A stretch of DNA of 64,000 bases. Origin: an uncultured Clostridia bacterium (GTDB taxonomy: Bacteria > Bacillota > Clostridia > TANB77 > CAG-508). Position 1 is the first letter of the stretch. Each line of letters starts with the position of its first letter. Location of the stretch: assembly GCA_948976265.1 (NCBI GenBank), contig CARFUA010000007.1, positions 10,343 through 74,342 on the forward strand, written 5' to 3'. Made by a program: the position numbers and the translations under genes. The notes beneath the pieces are model-generated. The model did not search any database, was not told where the DNA came from, and worked only from the letters and a program-made list of their open reading frames with translations. This document shows positions 25,180 through 35,675 of the stretch, piece by piece.

Positions 25180-25611
25180 TTATCCATTATTTATAGTTTG
25201 TATTGTAAGTGTTCGACTGTTTTCGTTTTTAAAATCTCTAGAAAAAGAAATTTGCGTATATTTTAGAGGCAAGCTATCTTCAATTCTTTCGCCCCACTCA
25301 ATAATACTGACTCCTTTTTCAAAATATTCTTCTCCGCCCATTGCCCAAAATTCGTCGCTTCCTTCTAAACGGTAGACATCAAAATGGTAAATCGGGAATT
25401 TTTCGGTTTGATATTCATTAACAATGGTAAACGTTGGACTGGATATTTCATTTTGTAAACCAAAAAAACTCAAAATTCCTTCGGTTAATTTGGTTTTTCC
25501 AGAACCCAAATCGCCTGTCAAAACAAGAATATCTCCTATTCTCAAATTCTGCGCTATTTTCTTCCCGAATTCGATGGTTTCTTTTTCTGAATTTAATGTA
25601 ATTTTTTGCAT
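25180..25611 (-). CDS. tsaE: tRNA t6A modification ATPase TsaE
   Basis: A 143-residue P-loop protein of the TsaE family, part of the TsaB-TsaD-TsaE complex that makes N6-threonylcarbamoyladenosine at position 37 of ANN-reading tRNAs. Walker A GDLGSGKT at residues 33-40; SPTFTIVNEY, HFDVYRLEG and IIEWGERI are family blocks. ATG 25611 is preferred over the upstream GTG because AAAGGTGA is optimally spaced. tsaB and rimI lie 11 kb away in the window rather than adjacent. Confidence 0.93.
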   Translation of the reverse strand: MQKITLNSEKETIEFGKKIAQNLRIGDILVLTGDLGSGKTKLTEGILSFFGLQNEISSPTFTIVNEYQTEKFPIYHFDVYRLEGSDEFWAMGGEEYFEKGVSIIEWGERIEDSLPLKYTQISFSRDFKNENSRTLTIQTINNG

Positions 25612-25651
25612 ATTATTCACCTTTAATTTTATTTTTTAAGTTGTAGTTTAG

Positions 25652-26059
25652 TTATTTTTTATCAGTAATCATACTTAATAGACTTTTAATGTTTTCTGTA
25701 TATTCAAATAGCACTCTAGATTGCTTATGAGGATGATAACCATACCCTTTATCGCCTTCACGTATTCCATTATCTAATTTTTCTTTCAAAGTCAAATAAG
25801 GATAAGACATATTAGGATTGTTCTTATAATTCCAAATAATAATTATATTATATCTTAAAAACAATTTAATAACATAGGTACATTTTTTGTTCTTTATAGC
25901 CGTTGGCTCAGGACCCTTCAATACTTTTCTAGGTCCACTACCTTTTCCATTTCCTTGTTTAGCTATTTCAAATAAATCTATACTTAAATGATTCTCTTTA
26001 CAAAAATCATTTAGTATTTTCTCTAATTGACTATTATCAATAATTTTCTCGTTTCCCAT
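25652..26059 (-). CDS. Hypothetical protein, 135 aa
   Basis: No family recognised. The product begins MGNEKIIDNSQLEKIL, has a Gly/Lys-rich loop (KQGNGKGSGPRKVLKGPEPT) and ends GYGYHPHKQSRVLFEYTENIKSLL. Soluble, AT-rich codon use. It starts after TAGGAGGAG. With 26189-26602 it forms a small unknown insertion between tsaE and the CapA-like gene. Confidence 0.5.
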   Translation of the reverse strand: MGNEKIIDNSQLEKILNDFCKENHLSIDLFEIAKQGNGKGSGPRKVLKGPEPTAIKNKKCTYVIKLFLRYNIIIIWNYKNNPNMSYPYLTLKEKLDNGIREGDKGYGYHPHKQSRVLFEYTENIKSLLSMITDKK

Positions 26060-26188
26060 TTATTTTCTCCTCCTAAATTATTTTTCTCTACAATGACATT
26101 CTGGATTTTCACAAGTATTTTTATTCCTCCATTCATTTATCATTAAAAAGTTACATCAATTTACCTGCTATGATTCCACTAAATTATT

Positions 26189-26602
26189 TTAAAATAATTT
26201 ATCTGATAATTCCTCTATTGATGTACCTATTTTTCTTTCTCCATTTTGTATATAAATATAACCAATATCTCGTTTAGGTGTTTTACATTTATCCATATTT
26301 ATAGATTTTCTTATTTTTTCAAAATCAGATTTATCTTTTAGTTTTCCTTTCTTAATATATTTTTCCTTACTAGCCCCTGTGCTTGTTATAAAACATTTTG
26401 ATTTAATATAAGTATAGGTATTATTTTTATTAGGATAAATATAATAAGCATATTCAATTTCTTCATCAATTCCCACCAGTTCATTGTGATAAATCTTAGC
26501 TACATAATCAATATTTGACTTACCAACTAGTCTGATTTTTATTAATGCAACTATACTAATACAAATTAATATAATAATTCCTATATTATATTTCTTTTTC
26601 AT
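26189..26602 (-). CDS. Hypothetical membrane-anchored protein
   Basis: A 137-residue protein with an N-terminal membrane helix (NIGIIILICISIVALIKI) and a mostly beta-like outside domain containing KCFITSTGAS and KCKTPKRDIGYIYI. No cleavable signal is obvious. It has a TAGGAG ribosome site. No family recognised. Confidence 0.5.
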   Translation of the reverse strand: MKKKYNIGIIILICISIVALIKIRLVGKSNIDYVAKIYHNELVGIDEEIEYAYYIYPNKNNTYTYIKSKCFITSTGASKEKYIKKGKLKDKSDFEKIRKSINMDKCKTPKRDIGYIYIQNGERKIGTSIEELSDKLF

Positions 26603-26727
26603 TTTTAAAACTCCTACAACTTTCTACTTGTCAATCCCATTATAACATTATTATAAAAAAATGTATAGGAAAAACTCAAAAAAATAATAAACTAAAAATA
26701 TCCTCTTCCCCAAAAATGCTTTCAAAG

Positions 26728-26762
26728 CAAAGAGAGTTCCCATTACAGAAACTCTCTTTTGG
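26728..26762. terminator. Terminator after CapA-like gene
   Basis: AAAGAGAGTT/AACTCTCTTT stem flanked by A/T, immediately after the stop at 26766 on the minus strand. Confidence 0.75.
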
Positions 26763-26765
26763 CAA

Positions 26766-27989
26766 TTACTCGTTCTCTGGTTCAATTAATTTTATGCATC
26801 TTTCACGCTCTTTTACGGCTAATTGATACGCCTCTTCAGTCCAGGTTTCCTCACCAGCTTCATAACTTCTGATAATTTCATTCAAATCCCACAATTCATA
26901 CCGATGCTCTGCGCCAGGCTCTTTTATGCTAACGTAAATCGGAACATAAGTAACACCTTCAATGCTTACCTTTTCTGTTTCACCACTTTTTTTCACTTCA
27001 ATGTTAAAAATCGCGGTATTCCTTGTATTTTCTTGCCTTTGATTGGAAAAAAAATTTCCTTGCGAAAATATCACAAAACCTTCTTTTCCACTTTCTGTTT
27101 TGATTCTTTCCATTGGTTGCAAAACATGCGGATGTGAACCAAGAATTAGTTGCACACCATGCTCAATTAAAAATTTCGCTAATTGATATTGTTTCTCATT
27201 TGGAGTCGTTTCATATTCATTTCCCCAATGCATGGAAGCCACAATTAATTCCGCTCCTCGTGCTTTTGCTTGTTCAATCTGATGCAACATAAATTCTTCA
27301 TTTATCAAATTGACACAAAATTCTTTGCCTTCTGGTGCTGGAATTCCGTTTGTTCCATATGTATAGGATAAAAAAGCTGTGTTTATACCATTTAAGTTCC
27401 GAAACAAAATAGCACTTTGTTCTTCTGCTGTTCTTGCACTTCCAACATGTGCAATTCCTGCTTTGTCCAAAAATTGCAAAGTCGATGTTAAACCGTTGAA
27501 TCCTTGGTCTAACGTGTGATTGTTGGCTGTTGTCATGATGTCTACACCAAGTTCTGCTAAGTCAATTGCTAAATGTTCTGGTGTGTTAAAACTCGGAAAA
27601 CCGCTATATCCCCTTTCTTTTCCTGCCATTGGCGTTTCACAATTTCCAATATTGATGGTAGAATTTTGGAAATATTTCGTTACATATTGAAACATGTAGG
27701 AAAAATCGTAATCGTCAATTTCGCTATTGTAGGCTGCATTAAATACAGGAATATGGCATAATGCATCGCCGAAAGAAAGTATAGTCGCAAAGGAATCTTC
27801 TTTTGCCGGAGTCGGCTTTCTTTCTAATTCAATTTTAGTTTCCTGCATAGAAATTTCTATGCATTTGGCTTTGTTTGTTACTTCTGGTTCTCTACTTTTC
27901 TTTAACCGATTATTGTGAGAACAGGCGGCTAATTGTAATAATGTAATTAAGGTCAATAAAGTTACTAAGCTTTTGGATGCTTTTTTCAT
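26766..27989 (-). CDS. CapA/PgsA-family lipoprotein
   Basis: A 407-residue exported protein of the PGA_cap (CapA) family, a calcineurin-like metallophosphatase fold linked to poly-gamma-glutamate synthesis or peptidoglycan-related surface functions. The signal ends in a lipobox LAAC, so it is anchored as a lipoprotein. Family motifs: SFGDALCH, NCETPMAG, FNTP, TANNHTLDQG, SMHWGNEY and GSHPHVLQP. No capBC synthase genes are nearby, so poly-glutamate synthesis is not implied. It has its own promoter and terminator and uses three in-frame CGG Arg codons (+ 26901, 27399, 27906), suggesting a different codon history from core genes. Confidence 0.88.
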   Translation of the reverse strand: MKKASKSLVTLLTLITLLQLAACSHNNRLKKSREPEVTNKAKCIEISMQETKIELERKPTPAKEDSFATILSFGDALCHIPVFNAAYNSEIDDYDFSYMFQYVTKYFQNSTINIGNCETPMAGKERGYSGFPSFNTPEHLAIDLAELGVDIMTTANNHTLDQGFNGLTSTLQFLDKAGIAHVGSARTAEEQSAILFRNLNGINTAFLSYTYGTNGIPAPEGKEFCVNLINEEFMLHQIEQAKARGAELIVASMHWGNEYETTPNEKQYQLAKFLIEHGVQLILGSHPHVLQPMERIKTESGKEGFVIFSQGNFFSNQRQENTRNTAIFNIEVKKSGETEKVSIEGVTYVPIYVSIKEPGAEHRYELWDLNEIIRSYEAGEETWTEEAYQLAVKERERCIKLIEPENE

Positions 27990-28050
27990 ATCTGGTCCTC
28001 CCTAAAATAAATTATTATTTTTTACGATTGATAAGTTATTCCTCGACATT

Positions 28051-28079
28051 AGTTTAACATAAAATTCCTTTCATGTCAA
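28051..28079 (-). promoter_or_regulatory. Promoter of CapA-like gene
   Basis: Minus-strand TTGACA (28074-28079) and TAAACT (28051-28056), spacing 17; overlaps the stop of the upstream DUF1893 gene. Confidence 0.55.
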
Positions 28080-28481
28080 CTTTAGCATTTCTTGATAAAT
28101 CCTTTTTATATTCTTTTCGTCTTTATATTTATTCTCCATTGGACACATTCCTGTTTTGGCATTATTGATAATATACTCGGTTAAATTTTTGTATTCATAT
28201 GAAACACCATTTTCTTCTAAAATAGAAATGGCATACTGGCTCATAACGTGTGCATAAATTGATTTGACACCTGCTACTGTCAAAATGGATGCCGCTACTT
28301 TTCCGATGACTTTATCTGCAATTATGGCATCTTTTAAAGCTTCAGGATTTTCTTTTAAAATTTCCTGTATATCTTTAATTCGATTTTGATAATATTCTTT
28401 TACTTCTCCATTGTTATATAAAACAACCAAGCTGGCTTTTGTTTCGTATAATTTTCCTTTTATCATTTCTAAATTAGTCAT
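28071..28481 (-). CDS. DUF1893 family protein
   Basis: A 136-residue protein matching DUF1893 (TM1506-like, cytidine-deaminase-like fold): ASLVVLYNNGEV, DKVIGKVAASILTVAGVKSIYA and the C-terminal TGMCPMENK block. Function is unknown; in related genomes it travels with an S-component transporter, as here. It overlaps the transporter gene by 8 bases, so the two are translationally coupled. Confidence 0.8.
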   Translation of the reverse strand: MTNLEMIKGKLYETKASLVVLYNNGEVKEYYQNRIKDIQEILKENPEALKDAIIADKVIGKVAASILTVAGVKSIYAHVMSQYAISILEENGVSYEYKNLTEYIINNAKTGMCPMENKYKDEKNIKRIYQEMLKLT

Positions 28482-29028
28482 TTTTTAAGTTTAATCCTTT
28501 ATTCATAATTTTAGCAATCACTGGGACAAATGCAATTTGCAATAAGATTCCAGGAATTCCCATTTTTACACTTTCTATGACAGAAATTCCATAACTTGAA
28601 AATCCTAACATACTAATTGACACAAACAATACTCCAGCGTATAAAATTCTGCCAAAAATCATGGCTCCCACTAAAGATACCGCTGCATTAAATTTTTTAC
28701 GAAATAATCCTAGCAAAATAGCATAAATTCCAAGTTCTATTATCATATAGGGCAATCTTGCGATTGCTGGCATTCCTGTTAATAAATAACTGCCTATTAC
28801 CGAAACTACACCAACAATACTTCCACTTAAAGCACCAAATACAAGTGATGCAATTAAAACAGCAATATGCATTGGCAAAAAGATAGCACCTGCTGAACTC
28901 CCTGCCAAAATATGAAAGATTCTTGGTAAGGCAATTCCAATTCCACTTAGTAAAATGGTTCCTGTAATATGGATTGCCTTTCTACTTAAAAATATCTTTG
29001 ATTTTTGGATTGTTTTTACTTTTTCCAT
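28474..29028 (-). CDS. ECF-type transporter S component (Gx family-like)
   Basis: A 184-residue membrane protein with five to six helices and many small residues (GSIVGVVSVIGSYLLTGMP, ELGIYAILLGLF). This is the look of an energy-coupling-factor substrate-binding S component. The ligand cannot be told. It lies between the aldo/keto reductase and DUF1893 genes in one orientation, close enough to be an operon. The shared ECF ATPases would be encoded elsewhere. Confidence 0.75.
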   Translation of the reverse strand: MEKVKTIQKSKIFLSRKAIHITGTILLSGIGIALPRIFHILAGSSAGAIFLPMHIAVLIASLVFGALSGSIVGVVSVIGSYLLTGMPAIARLPYMIIELGIYAILLGLFRKKFNAAVSLVGAMIFGRILYAGVLFVSISMLGFSSYGISVIESVKMGIPGILLQIAFVPVIAKIMNKGLNLKND

Positions 29029-29043
29029 TTTTTAAATTCCTCC

Positions 29044-30178
29044 TTATTTTAATAAGTCTACAAAATTAAACATCGCTTCTGCAATTTTTAATTGTTGTGG
29101 ACAAACGGCTTCACAAGATTTGCACCCAATGCATGCACTTGGCTTTTTGTCATCTGGTAAAGCACTAATTGCCATTGGTGCGATAAAGCCTCCGCCGTGT
29201 AAACACGTGTTCATTGTATAAGGCTAATATTTTGGGAATATCGATTCCTTTTGGGCAATGGGCTGTGCAATAGCGACAAGAAGTGCAAGGCAGCGTATTT
29301 CCTTTTGTCATTTCTCGTGCCATTTCTAGTAAAGTTTTGAGTTCGGTTTCGTTTAATGGTTGTTCGGTTTCGAATGTTTCGATATTTTGTTGTAATTGCT
29401 CCATGTTAGACATCCCAGAAAGAATCATCGTGACACCTGGCATGGATTGTAAAAAACGAAATGCCCAACCAGGAATGGTTTCCTCTCCCCTAAGCGATTT
29501 TAATTTTGTTTCATTTTCTTCCGAAAGTTTTGCTAATTTACCACCTCTTAATGGCTCCATAACCCAAATTGGAATATGTAATTGATTTAATAATTCAATT
29601 TTAGCTTTGGCATCTTGAAATTCATAATCTAAATAATTTAATTGCACTTGGCAAAATTCCATATATTTTCCATAAGCGTCTAAGAATTTTTTCATGACTT
29701 CAAAACTTCCATGAACCGAAAAGCCAAGATGTTTGATTCTTCCGTTTTCTTTTTGTTTTAATAAATACTCTAAAATTCCGTATTTGGGGTTCAAATATGG
29801 GTCTACATTTTTTTCGTAAACATTGTGAAATAAATAAAAATCGAAATAATCGACTTGACATTTTTCCAATTGCTTTTCAAAAATTTCTTCGACTTTATCC
29901 ATATTAGACAAGTCATATCCCGGAAATTTGGTAGCTAAGTAAAAACTGTCTCTAGGATATTTTTTGAGCACTTTCCCCATGACTAATTCGGATTCACCAT
30001 TATGGTATCCCCAAGCAGTATCAAAATAATTGATGCCTTTTTGGATGGCGTATTCTACCATTTGCGATGTTTGTTCTTCATCAATGGGAGTATCACCATT
30101 GGTTCCTTGGTTGGGTAAACGCATGGTTCCCAATCCTAAATTGGATAATTTTAAATTTTGAAATGGTTTATAAATCAT
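29044..30178 (-). pseudogene. Fe-S aldo/keto reductase, +1 shift at CGG
   Basis: An NADPH-type aldo/keto reductase of about 378 residues with a C-terminal ferredoxin-like domain. Barrel: LSNLGLGTMRLP, Asp/Tyr pair in YFDTAWGYHNGESE, Lys in LATKFPG, His in GFSVHGS. C-terminal clusters: CTSCRYCTAHCP and CIGCKSCEAVCP. The frame breaks after YNEHVFT: the zero frame reads CGG CGG AGG (+ 29197-29189) and soon stops at 29165, while skipping the C at 29197 gives GGGFIAPMAISALPDD and the second cluster to a TAA at 29044. Apart from that one base it is intact. Substrate unknown. Confidence 0.88.
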
Positions 30179-30389
30179 CGTTTTTCCTCCTTATTGTGAT
30201 TATCTAGACTTAACGATTAATACAAATATTAATCAATTTACTAAATTATATCATAATTTTTATAGAAAGCAATCGCGAAATTAAAAATTCAGATTTTTCT
30301 TTAATAAGTCCTAATTTTTATAGCTGTTACTGTAGTAGTAAAAAAATTAATTTTTTATATTACTTTTTTAAATTCTTTTCCAAAAATAA

Positions 30390-30418
30390 TTGACAAATCG
30401 TATTATCTCAACTATAAT
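30390..30418 (+). promoter_or_regulatory. Promoter of tRNA-Thr
   Basis: TTGACA (30390-30395) and TATAAT (30413-30418), spacing 17. Confidence 0.8.
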
Positions 30419-30438
30419 AATGAAAGGGAAATAATTAT

Positions 30439-30514
30439 GCCAATATAGCTCAGTTGGTAGAGCAACAGATTCGTAACCTGTAGGTCGGCGGTTCGATTCC
30501 GCCTATTGGCTCCA
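30439..30514 (+). tRNA. tRNA-Thr (CGT)
   Basis: Complete 76-nt cloverleaf with acceptor GCCAATA/TATTGGC, D-loop AGCTCAGTTGGTAGAGC, anticodon loop TTCGTAA (anticodon CGT, reads ACG), T-loop GGTTCGATTCC and encoded CCA. The base pair closing the anticodon loop is an A-C mismatch. Confidence 0.95.
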
Positions 30515-30536
30515 TTTAAATAAAATGCAAAAACTT

Positions 30537-30567
30537 AAAAAATCAACTGCATGAATTGATTTTTTTA
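30537..30567 (+). terminator. Terminator of tRNA-Thr
   Basis: AAAAATCAA/TTGATTTTT stem followed by T run. Confidence 0.7.
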
Positions 30568-30689
30568 TTTTATAGAAATTTTCCACTGTACAAATAAACT
30601 CCTCATACAAAATAGTTGTGCAAACGTTACAATGCTTTGCTTTTTAATATTTATAATATATTGTGAGTCAAGTTTATAACTAAAGTTGA

Positions 30690-30725
30690 AAAGAGAATTA
30701 AGCCAAGTAGCTTAATTCTCTTTTT
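30690..30725. terminator. Terminator of 30742-31065 gene
   Basis: AAAAGAGAATTAAG/CTTAATTCTCTTTT, 14 bp. Confidence 0.75.
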
Positions 30726-30741
30726 ACAATCCAGACTTTGA

Positions 30742-31065
30742 TTATTGATATTCTTTCACTAGAACATCAAATTCCTCCTGCGTTTTCATTGCTATTATTC
30801 TGTCCTGAGAAACTGCTTTTTCATGAAAAGTGTTAACAGCATCTAAGAACTTATCAATATCGCTTTCACAGGCTTTATATAGGAATTCTATCCGTCGACC
30901 ATATAGACCAAGCTGGTCAATCATTCCCATATAAATGTTTTCCATAGGGTTTGAATAGACAAGGGCTTTATTTAATATTCCCTGCGCTATTGGATTTTTT
31001 TTACCTGCGAGCTTAATAGCTTTATCCATAGCCGTCTCCGTTCCATTTAGTCTAGTCTTTAACAT
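30742..31065 (-). CDS. Hypothetical protein, 107 aa
   Basis: A 107-residue, largely helical protein (MLKTRLNGTETAMDKAIKLA...IYMGMIDQLGLYGRRIEFLYKACE). No family recognised. ATG 31065 follows AGGAGG; an upstream ATG at 31095 is in frame but lacks spacing. Monocistronic with its own terminator. It contains an in-frame CGG (+ 30892-30894) decoded as Arg. Confidence 0.55.
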   Translation of the reverse strand: MLKTRLNGTETAMDKAIKLAGKKNPIAQGILNKALVYSNPMENIYMGMIDQLGLYGRRIEFLYKACESDIDKFLDAVNTFHEKAVSQDRIIAMKTQEEFDVLVKEYQ

Positions 31066-31240
31066 ATAATATCCTCCTAAATTTTTATAAAACATTATAG
31101 CATCCTCGTGTTGAGAGGAAATTTAATTGAAACTATATTTATTATACCATATTTTTAGCAAAAAGTAAAGTTATGTAATCTATATTTTAATTAAAGATTT
31201 TTGCCTGAAAAATTTAATTTCTTTGCAAAGCCTATAATTC

Positions 31241-33179
31241 CTAAATTATGCCACTTGTCTTCACATAATCAATAATTCGCTTAATCTCACTTGCTAACGT
31301 ATCTTGATAAGTTGGTTCTTGAACATCATTTGATTTATCATATCCATAACGATTTAAAAAGCGATATGTATCAATTTCAATCAAATCCGCTTTGCTCACT
31401 TTTTTGGGATTAACGGGAAGATTTTTTCCTGTTTTTCGCTCAATAATACTAATTACTTTATGATCATTAATGACAAAATTTTTCTTTAAAACTTCCTTTA
31501 TTTTTCGTAATTGCTCTACATCTTCGGTGATTAATTCATCATCCCTATTCTCTTCCATAAACATTTCAACTTCAGCAATCAATTCATGGATACTATAATT
31601 ATAAGACAATGGCATTTTGGACTTAAAAGTTTTTCGAATGGCAGTTTGACGAATTTGAATTTGGTCCAACATAGTTTGGTCCAATTTGTTTCTTCCAGTA
31701 AATCTGCCAACAAATTTCTTGAAAGGACTTTTATCTTCTATAATTTCAATATCATCTCTTAATTTTTTCAACTCTGCTTCACATCGAATGTTTTTAATGG
31801 TTTCTGCAATTTCCTTTTTTAATTCGTTTTCTTCAATAATACCAATTTCATCAAATCTTGTAATCTTTTTACTAACGCCTGCTTTGGCGTTATTCAAATA
31901 ATTAAATAAAACACTCACCTGAATATTCGTTTCCGAAATTTTATCTAATTCTTCCTGATTTTCTGCTGGCACAGTATCAATTTTATTTGAGATTGCCTGT
32001 AACAAGGCTTCTAATTCTTCAGCATAATTTTTCATCTCAAAAGCATTGTTTAAAGCTTTATAATGGGCATCCATTGATTCTGCAATTCTTGCATGATTCT
32101 GCTGTTTGGCAATTAAGGATTTGATATTGTTCAATAAAGTATCCATCACAGCAAGATTTTCTAAGGCTTCTGTTTTGACAGCAGCAACTGCAGGTTCTAA
32201 ATCCATTGGCATTTCAGTAGAATCCTCTACTTGTTTTTCTGGCTCTTCTGTTATATTTTTAGCATTGTAAATTTCATGAATTTCTCTTAATTCATTTTTC
32301 AAATATGTTACCATATCTTTTTTCCAATCAGAAATAAAATCTGCATTTTTTTTGCGTTTATTAAAAATTTTCGTTACCGATTCTTTTAAAGTTGTTAATT
32401 CTGCATTGATTCGCGCAATATCATCCAAATCACTTTGTTTATCTTCTTCGGTTGTATCTTGTTCATAATTTTCTTGTTCCATTGTAAAATGATGATTCGC
32501 TAGCAATTGTTCCAATTTTCGAATATTTTCATAATGAATAATATTCTCATTTTCCAATTCTACACAAGCTTTTAATTTTCGATTTACATAATCAACATTT
32601 TCTAAAATATGTTCATATAGACTTGTTTTTTCTTCCTCTGTTAAAATTTCTAATGTTTGCAAACCCAGTTTCATTTCACATTGCTTCAAATTATCTTCTT
32701 CCGAGAATTCTTCCATACTTTCAATAAATGTAAAAGGCGCAATCCAGATTCCTTTTTCTTCTAAATCTAAATATGGAACATCTTTGTTTCGTTTTATGTG
32801 TAAAGTAACTGGCCCGATTCCACGAATTTTCTGTTTCCTTGGTTTCTTCTAAAATCTCCTTTTTCATTAAAAGAAACGGATTTATATGACCATCTTTTTT
32901 CCATTTATCAATGCTTGCAAAATTTACTTTTTGATAAAATGTGATTTCTTCTTCCTCTGCATAACTCCTAAAATTTTTCAGTATAATTGTGTAGATTTCT
33001 TTGATTCGATTGATATCTTCTATTAGTGCTTCTTTTGAATATTCCACTGGCTGGTTTTGAAGCAAAGCCAAAATATCATTTTCTGCCTGTTCTTCAAACA
33101 ATTGATTCATCCTAAAGTTTGTTTCATTTTGATAAACATTTAAGACATCTAATTCTTCTTTTGTTACTTCTAGTTTCAT
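31241..33179 (-). pseudogene. Coiled-coil protein beside Lon, +1 shift at CGG
   Basis: A protein of about 645 residues. No family recognised. The N-terminal part (MKLEVTKEELDVLNVYQNET...) runs in one frame to 32721; the rest (ending ...IKRIIDYVKTSGII) is in the +1 frame. The shift maps to AAT CGG GCC (+ 32814-32816): skipping the C gives NSWN-GPVTLHIKRNKDVPYLDLEEKG, which reads through without a stop. Long stretches (about 180-480) are Glu/Lys-rich coiled coil. The gene starts 20 bases after the Lon-like protease, so it is probably its cotranscribed partner or substrate adaptor; this is inference from position only. Confidence 0.65.
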
Positions 33180-33198
33180 GAATCAAGAATCCTCCTTT

Positions 33199-35610
33199 TT
33201 ATTTTTCTAAATTGGTCGCAACTTTGGAAAACTTTTTCAGTTTTTCCAAAGCTAAATAATTAATCGAACCATTTGGAAAATTGCCTTCTCGATCTTTTTT
33301 TCCAGCTGGTACACCTGTCAAAATTTCAATTCCTTCTTCAATATTTTTAACTGCATAAACGTGGAATTTTCCATGTTTTACAGAATCAATAATATCGTCT
33401 GACAAATGTAAGTTTCGAACATTCTGTTTTGGGATAATTACGCCTTGTTCTCCGTTGAATCCTCTCATTTTACAAATTTGATAAAATCCCTCAATTTTTT
33501 CATTTACACCACCAATTGGTTGAATTTCTCCTTTTTGGTTCACAGAACCAGTTACTGCAATTGATTGATTGATTGGAATATCTGCCAAACTAGATAAAAT
33601 CGCATAGGCTTCTGTACTTGAAGCACTATCCCCATCTACGCCACCATATAATTGTTCAAAGCAAATACTTCCTGTTAATGATAATGGCATCTTTTGGGCA
33701 AATTGTTCACCCAAATAACCAGACAAAATCAAAACGCCTTTTGAATGGGAAGAACCTGACATCTGAACTTCTCTTTCAATATTGACAATTCCACTTTTTC
33801 CAACATACGTATTAGCCGTAATTTTAGCTGGTTTCCCAAATGAATAATCTCCAATTGTCATAACGGTTAGACCATTGATTTGACCAACTTTATAACCTTC
33901 TGTTTCAATCAACAATGTTTCTTCTTGAATCATTTGCAAATATTTAGCATCGTATTTTTTAATTCTGTTGACACGTTCATCTAGTGCCTTTTGGATGGAT
34001 TCTTTGGTAATCACTTTTGATTTCCCAATTTTGGCCCAAGTAGATGCCTCTCCAATGATTTCACCAATTTCACTAAATTGCGTAGAAATTTTATCTTTAT
34101 CCCCAGACAACTTAGAAGAAAATTCAACCACTTTTGCTACCGCCTCTTTATCCAAAGGTAGCAACTCCTCTTGGTCACAAAAACTTTTGATAAATTTGGC
34201 TAATTTCATCACATTTTCGTTTGTTCTAGGCGCCGATTCTTCAAACTCAACTTTTATTTTAAATAATTTCTTAAAGTCTTCATCCATATTTAACAAAGTA
34301 TGATACATATTAGAATTTCCAACCAATAATACTTTTAAATCCAAAGGAATTGGCTTTGGCTTCAAAGAAATCAAAACCATTGAGTTACGTTGTTCTGCTA
34401 CATTTTCAATCGCCAATTCTTTTACACGTAACGCTTTTTTTAATGCTTCATAGCAAGCTGGATTGGTAATCAAGTCTTTGATTTGAAAGATAATATATCC
34501 GCCATTTGCTTCATGAAGTAAACCTGGTTTCAACATCATATAATCGGTTTTCAGCATTCCATAATGGTTTTCATATTCCAATCTTCCAAAAATATTATTA
34601 TATGAATAATTCGTATCCATAATAACAGGCGCACCTTCTAATTTACTATTATCAATAAATAAATTGACACGATAATTTAACCAAGGTTCTCTCATTTCTT
34701 TTCTTGGTACAGCATTATTCTGTTCTGCAGAAGCTTTTTGCTCTTCTTCTGATACCAAAAAACAATCGATATTTTTCAAAATATCTTTTTTGACACCATC
34801 CAAATAATTGCTAATTTTTTTATTTCGTTTGTAATTCGACTTCAAAGCATTAATCTGCATATTAACCGTCATAAGTGCCACATTGGATTGCCAGTTCTCA
34901 ATTTTTTTATCCGATTCTTTTTCAATACTTTTAATATCCGATAATGCCGTAAAAATCATTTCTTGCACTTCAGACGATTTTTCTTCATATTGGATTTTAA
35001 TTTCTTGAGGCAAATTTTCAAATTCTTCTTCTGGAATCGTTTTTCCTTCGTAAATTGGCATCATGTAAATTCCGTTATCTGTAGATTTAATTTGAAAGCC
35101 TTGTTTCATAGTTTTATCATTTAATTTTTTTAATAACGTTTCTCTTTTAATTTCAAACTCTTGTTTGATGATTTTCTTTTCTTTTTCAAATTCATCATTG
35201 TTAAACGTTTTTTTAATATCTTTACGAATATCTTTTACGAAACTTTCCATATTTTCTTTAAACACTTTTCCCTGACCTGCGGGAAATGAAATCGCAATTG
35301 GTTCGTTTGGATCTTCAAAATTATAGATATAACACCAGTCACAAGGTGTTTTATCCTTTTTGGCTTTTTTTTCTAAATATTTTTTGGTGTACATCGTTTT
35401 TCCAACACCAGATGGTCCCTCTAAATATAAATTATAACCTTTTACATCAATATCTACACCAAATTCAAGTGCTTTTATGCCTCGATCTTGTCCATATACC
35501 AAATCTGAAGTATCTTCAATTTCTTTGGTTGTTTCAAAACCAAAAAAATTTGGACTACAGATATCTTTTAAGTCTTTTGGTAATAATTCATGTTCATTAT
35601 TTCTTCTCAT
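33199..35610 (-). CDS. Lon-like ATP-dependent protease (LonB/LonC type)
   Basis: An 803-residue AAA+ protease. Walker A GPSGVGKT (about residues 65-72) near the N-terminus, a long coiled-coil insertion (about 130-290), a split AAA module with HEANGGYIIFQIKDL and VLLVGNSNMYHTLL, and a C-terminal Lon protease domain with catalytic Ser in GVDGDSASSTE (about 660) and Lys in GGVNEKIEGF (about 703). It lacks the N-terminal LON substrate domain of LonA. Membrane segments are not evident. It heads an operon with the coiled-coil gene. Confidence 0.9.
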   Translation of the reverse strand: MRRNNEHELLPKDLKDICSPNFFGFETTKEIEDTSDLVYGQDRGIKALEFGVDIDVKGYNLYLEGPSGVGKTMYTKKYLEKKAKKDKTPCDWCYIYNFEDPNEPIAISFPAGQGKVFKENMESFVKDIRKDIKKTFNNDEFEKEKKIIKQEFEIKRETLLKKLNDKTMKQGFQIKSTDNGIYMMPIYEGKTIPEEEFENLPQEIKIQYEEKSSEVQEMIFTALSDIKSIEKESDKKIENWQSNVALMTVNMQINALKSNYKRNKKISNYLDGVKKDILKNIDCFLVSEEEQKASAEQNNAVPRKEMREPWLNYRVNLFIDNSKLEGAPVIMDTNYSYNNIFGRLEYENHYGMLKTDYMMLKPGLLHEANGGYIIFQIKDLITNPACYEALKKALRVKELAIENVAEQRNSMVLISLKPKPIPLDLKVLLVGNSNMYHTLLNMDEDFKKLFKIKVEFEESAPRTNENVMKLAKFIKSFCDQEELLPLDKEAVAKVVEFSSKLSGDKDKISTQFSEIGEIIGEASTWAKIGKSKVITKESIQKALDERVNRIKKYDAKYLQMIQEETLLIETEGYKVGQINGLTVMTIGDYSFGKPAKITANTYVGKSGIVNIEREVQMSGSSHSKGVLILSGYLGEQFAQKMPLSLTGSICFEQLYGGVDGDSASSTEAYAILSSLADIPINQSIAVTGSVNQKGEIQPIGGVNEKIEGFYQICKMRGFNGEQGVIIPKQNVRNLHLSDDIIDSVKHGKFHVYAVKNIEEGIEILTGVPAGKKDREGNFPNGSINYLALEKLKKFSKVATNLEK

Positions 35611-35675
35611 TTGTACTCCCCCATATTTTTATTTTATCTTGATTTTATTTTATATCAAATCAAAAATTTTTTCAA

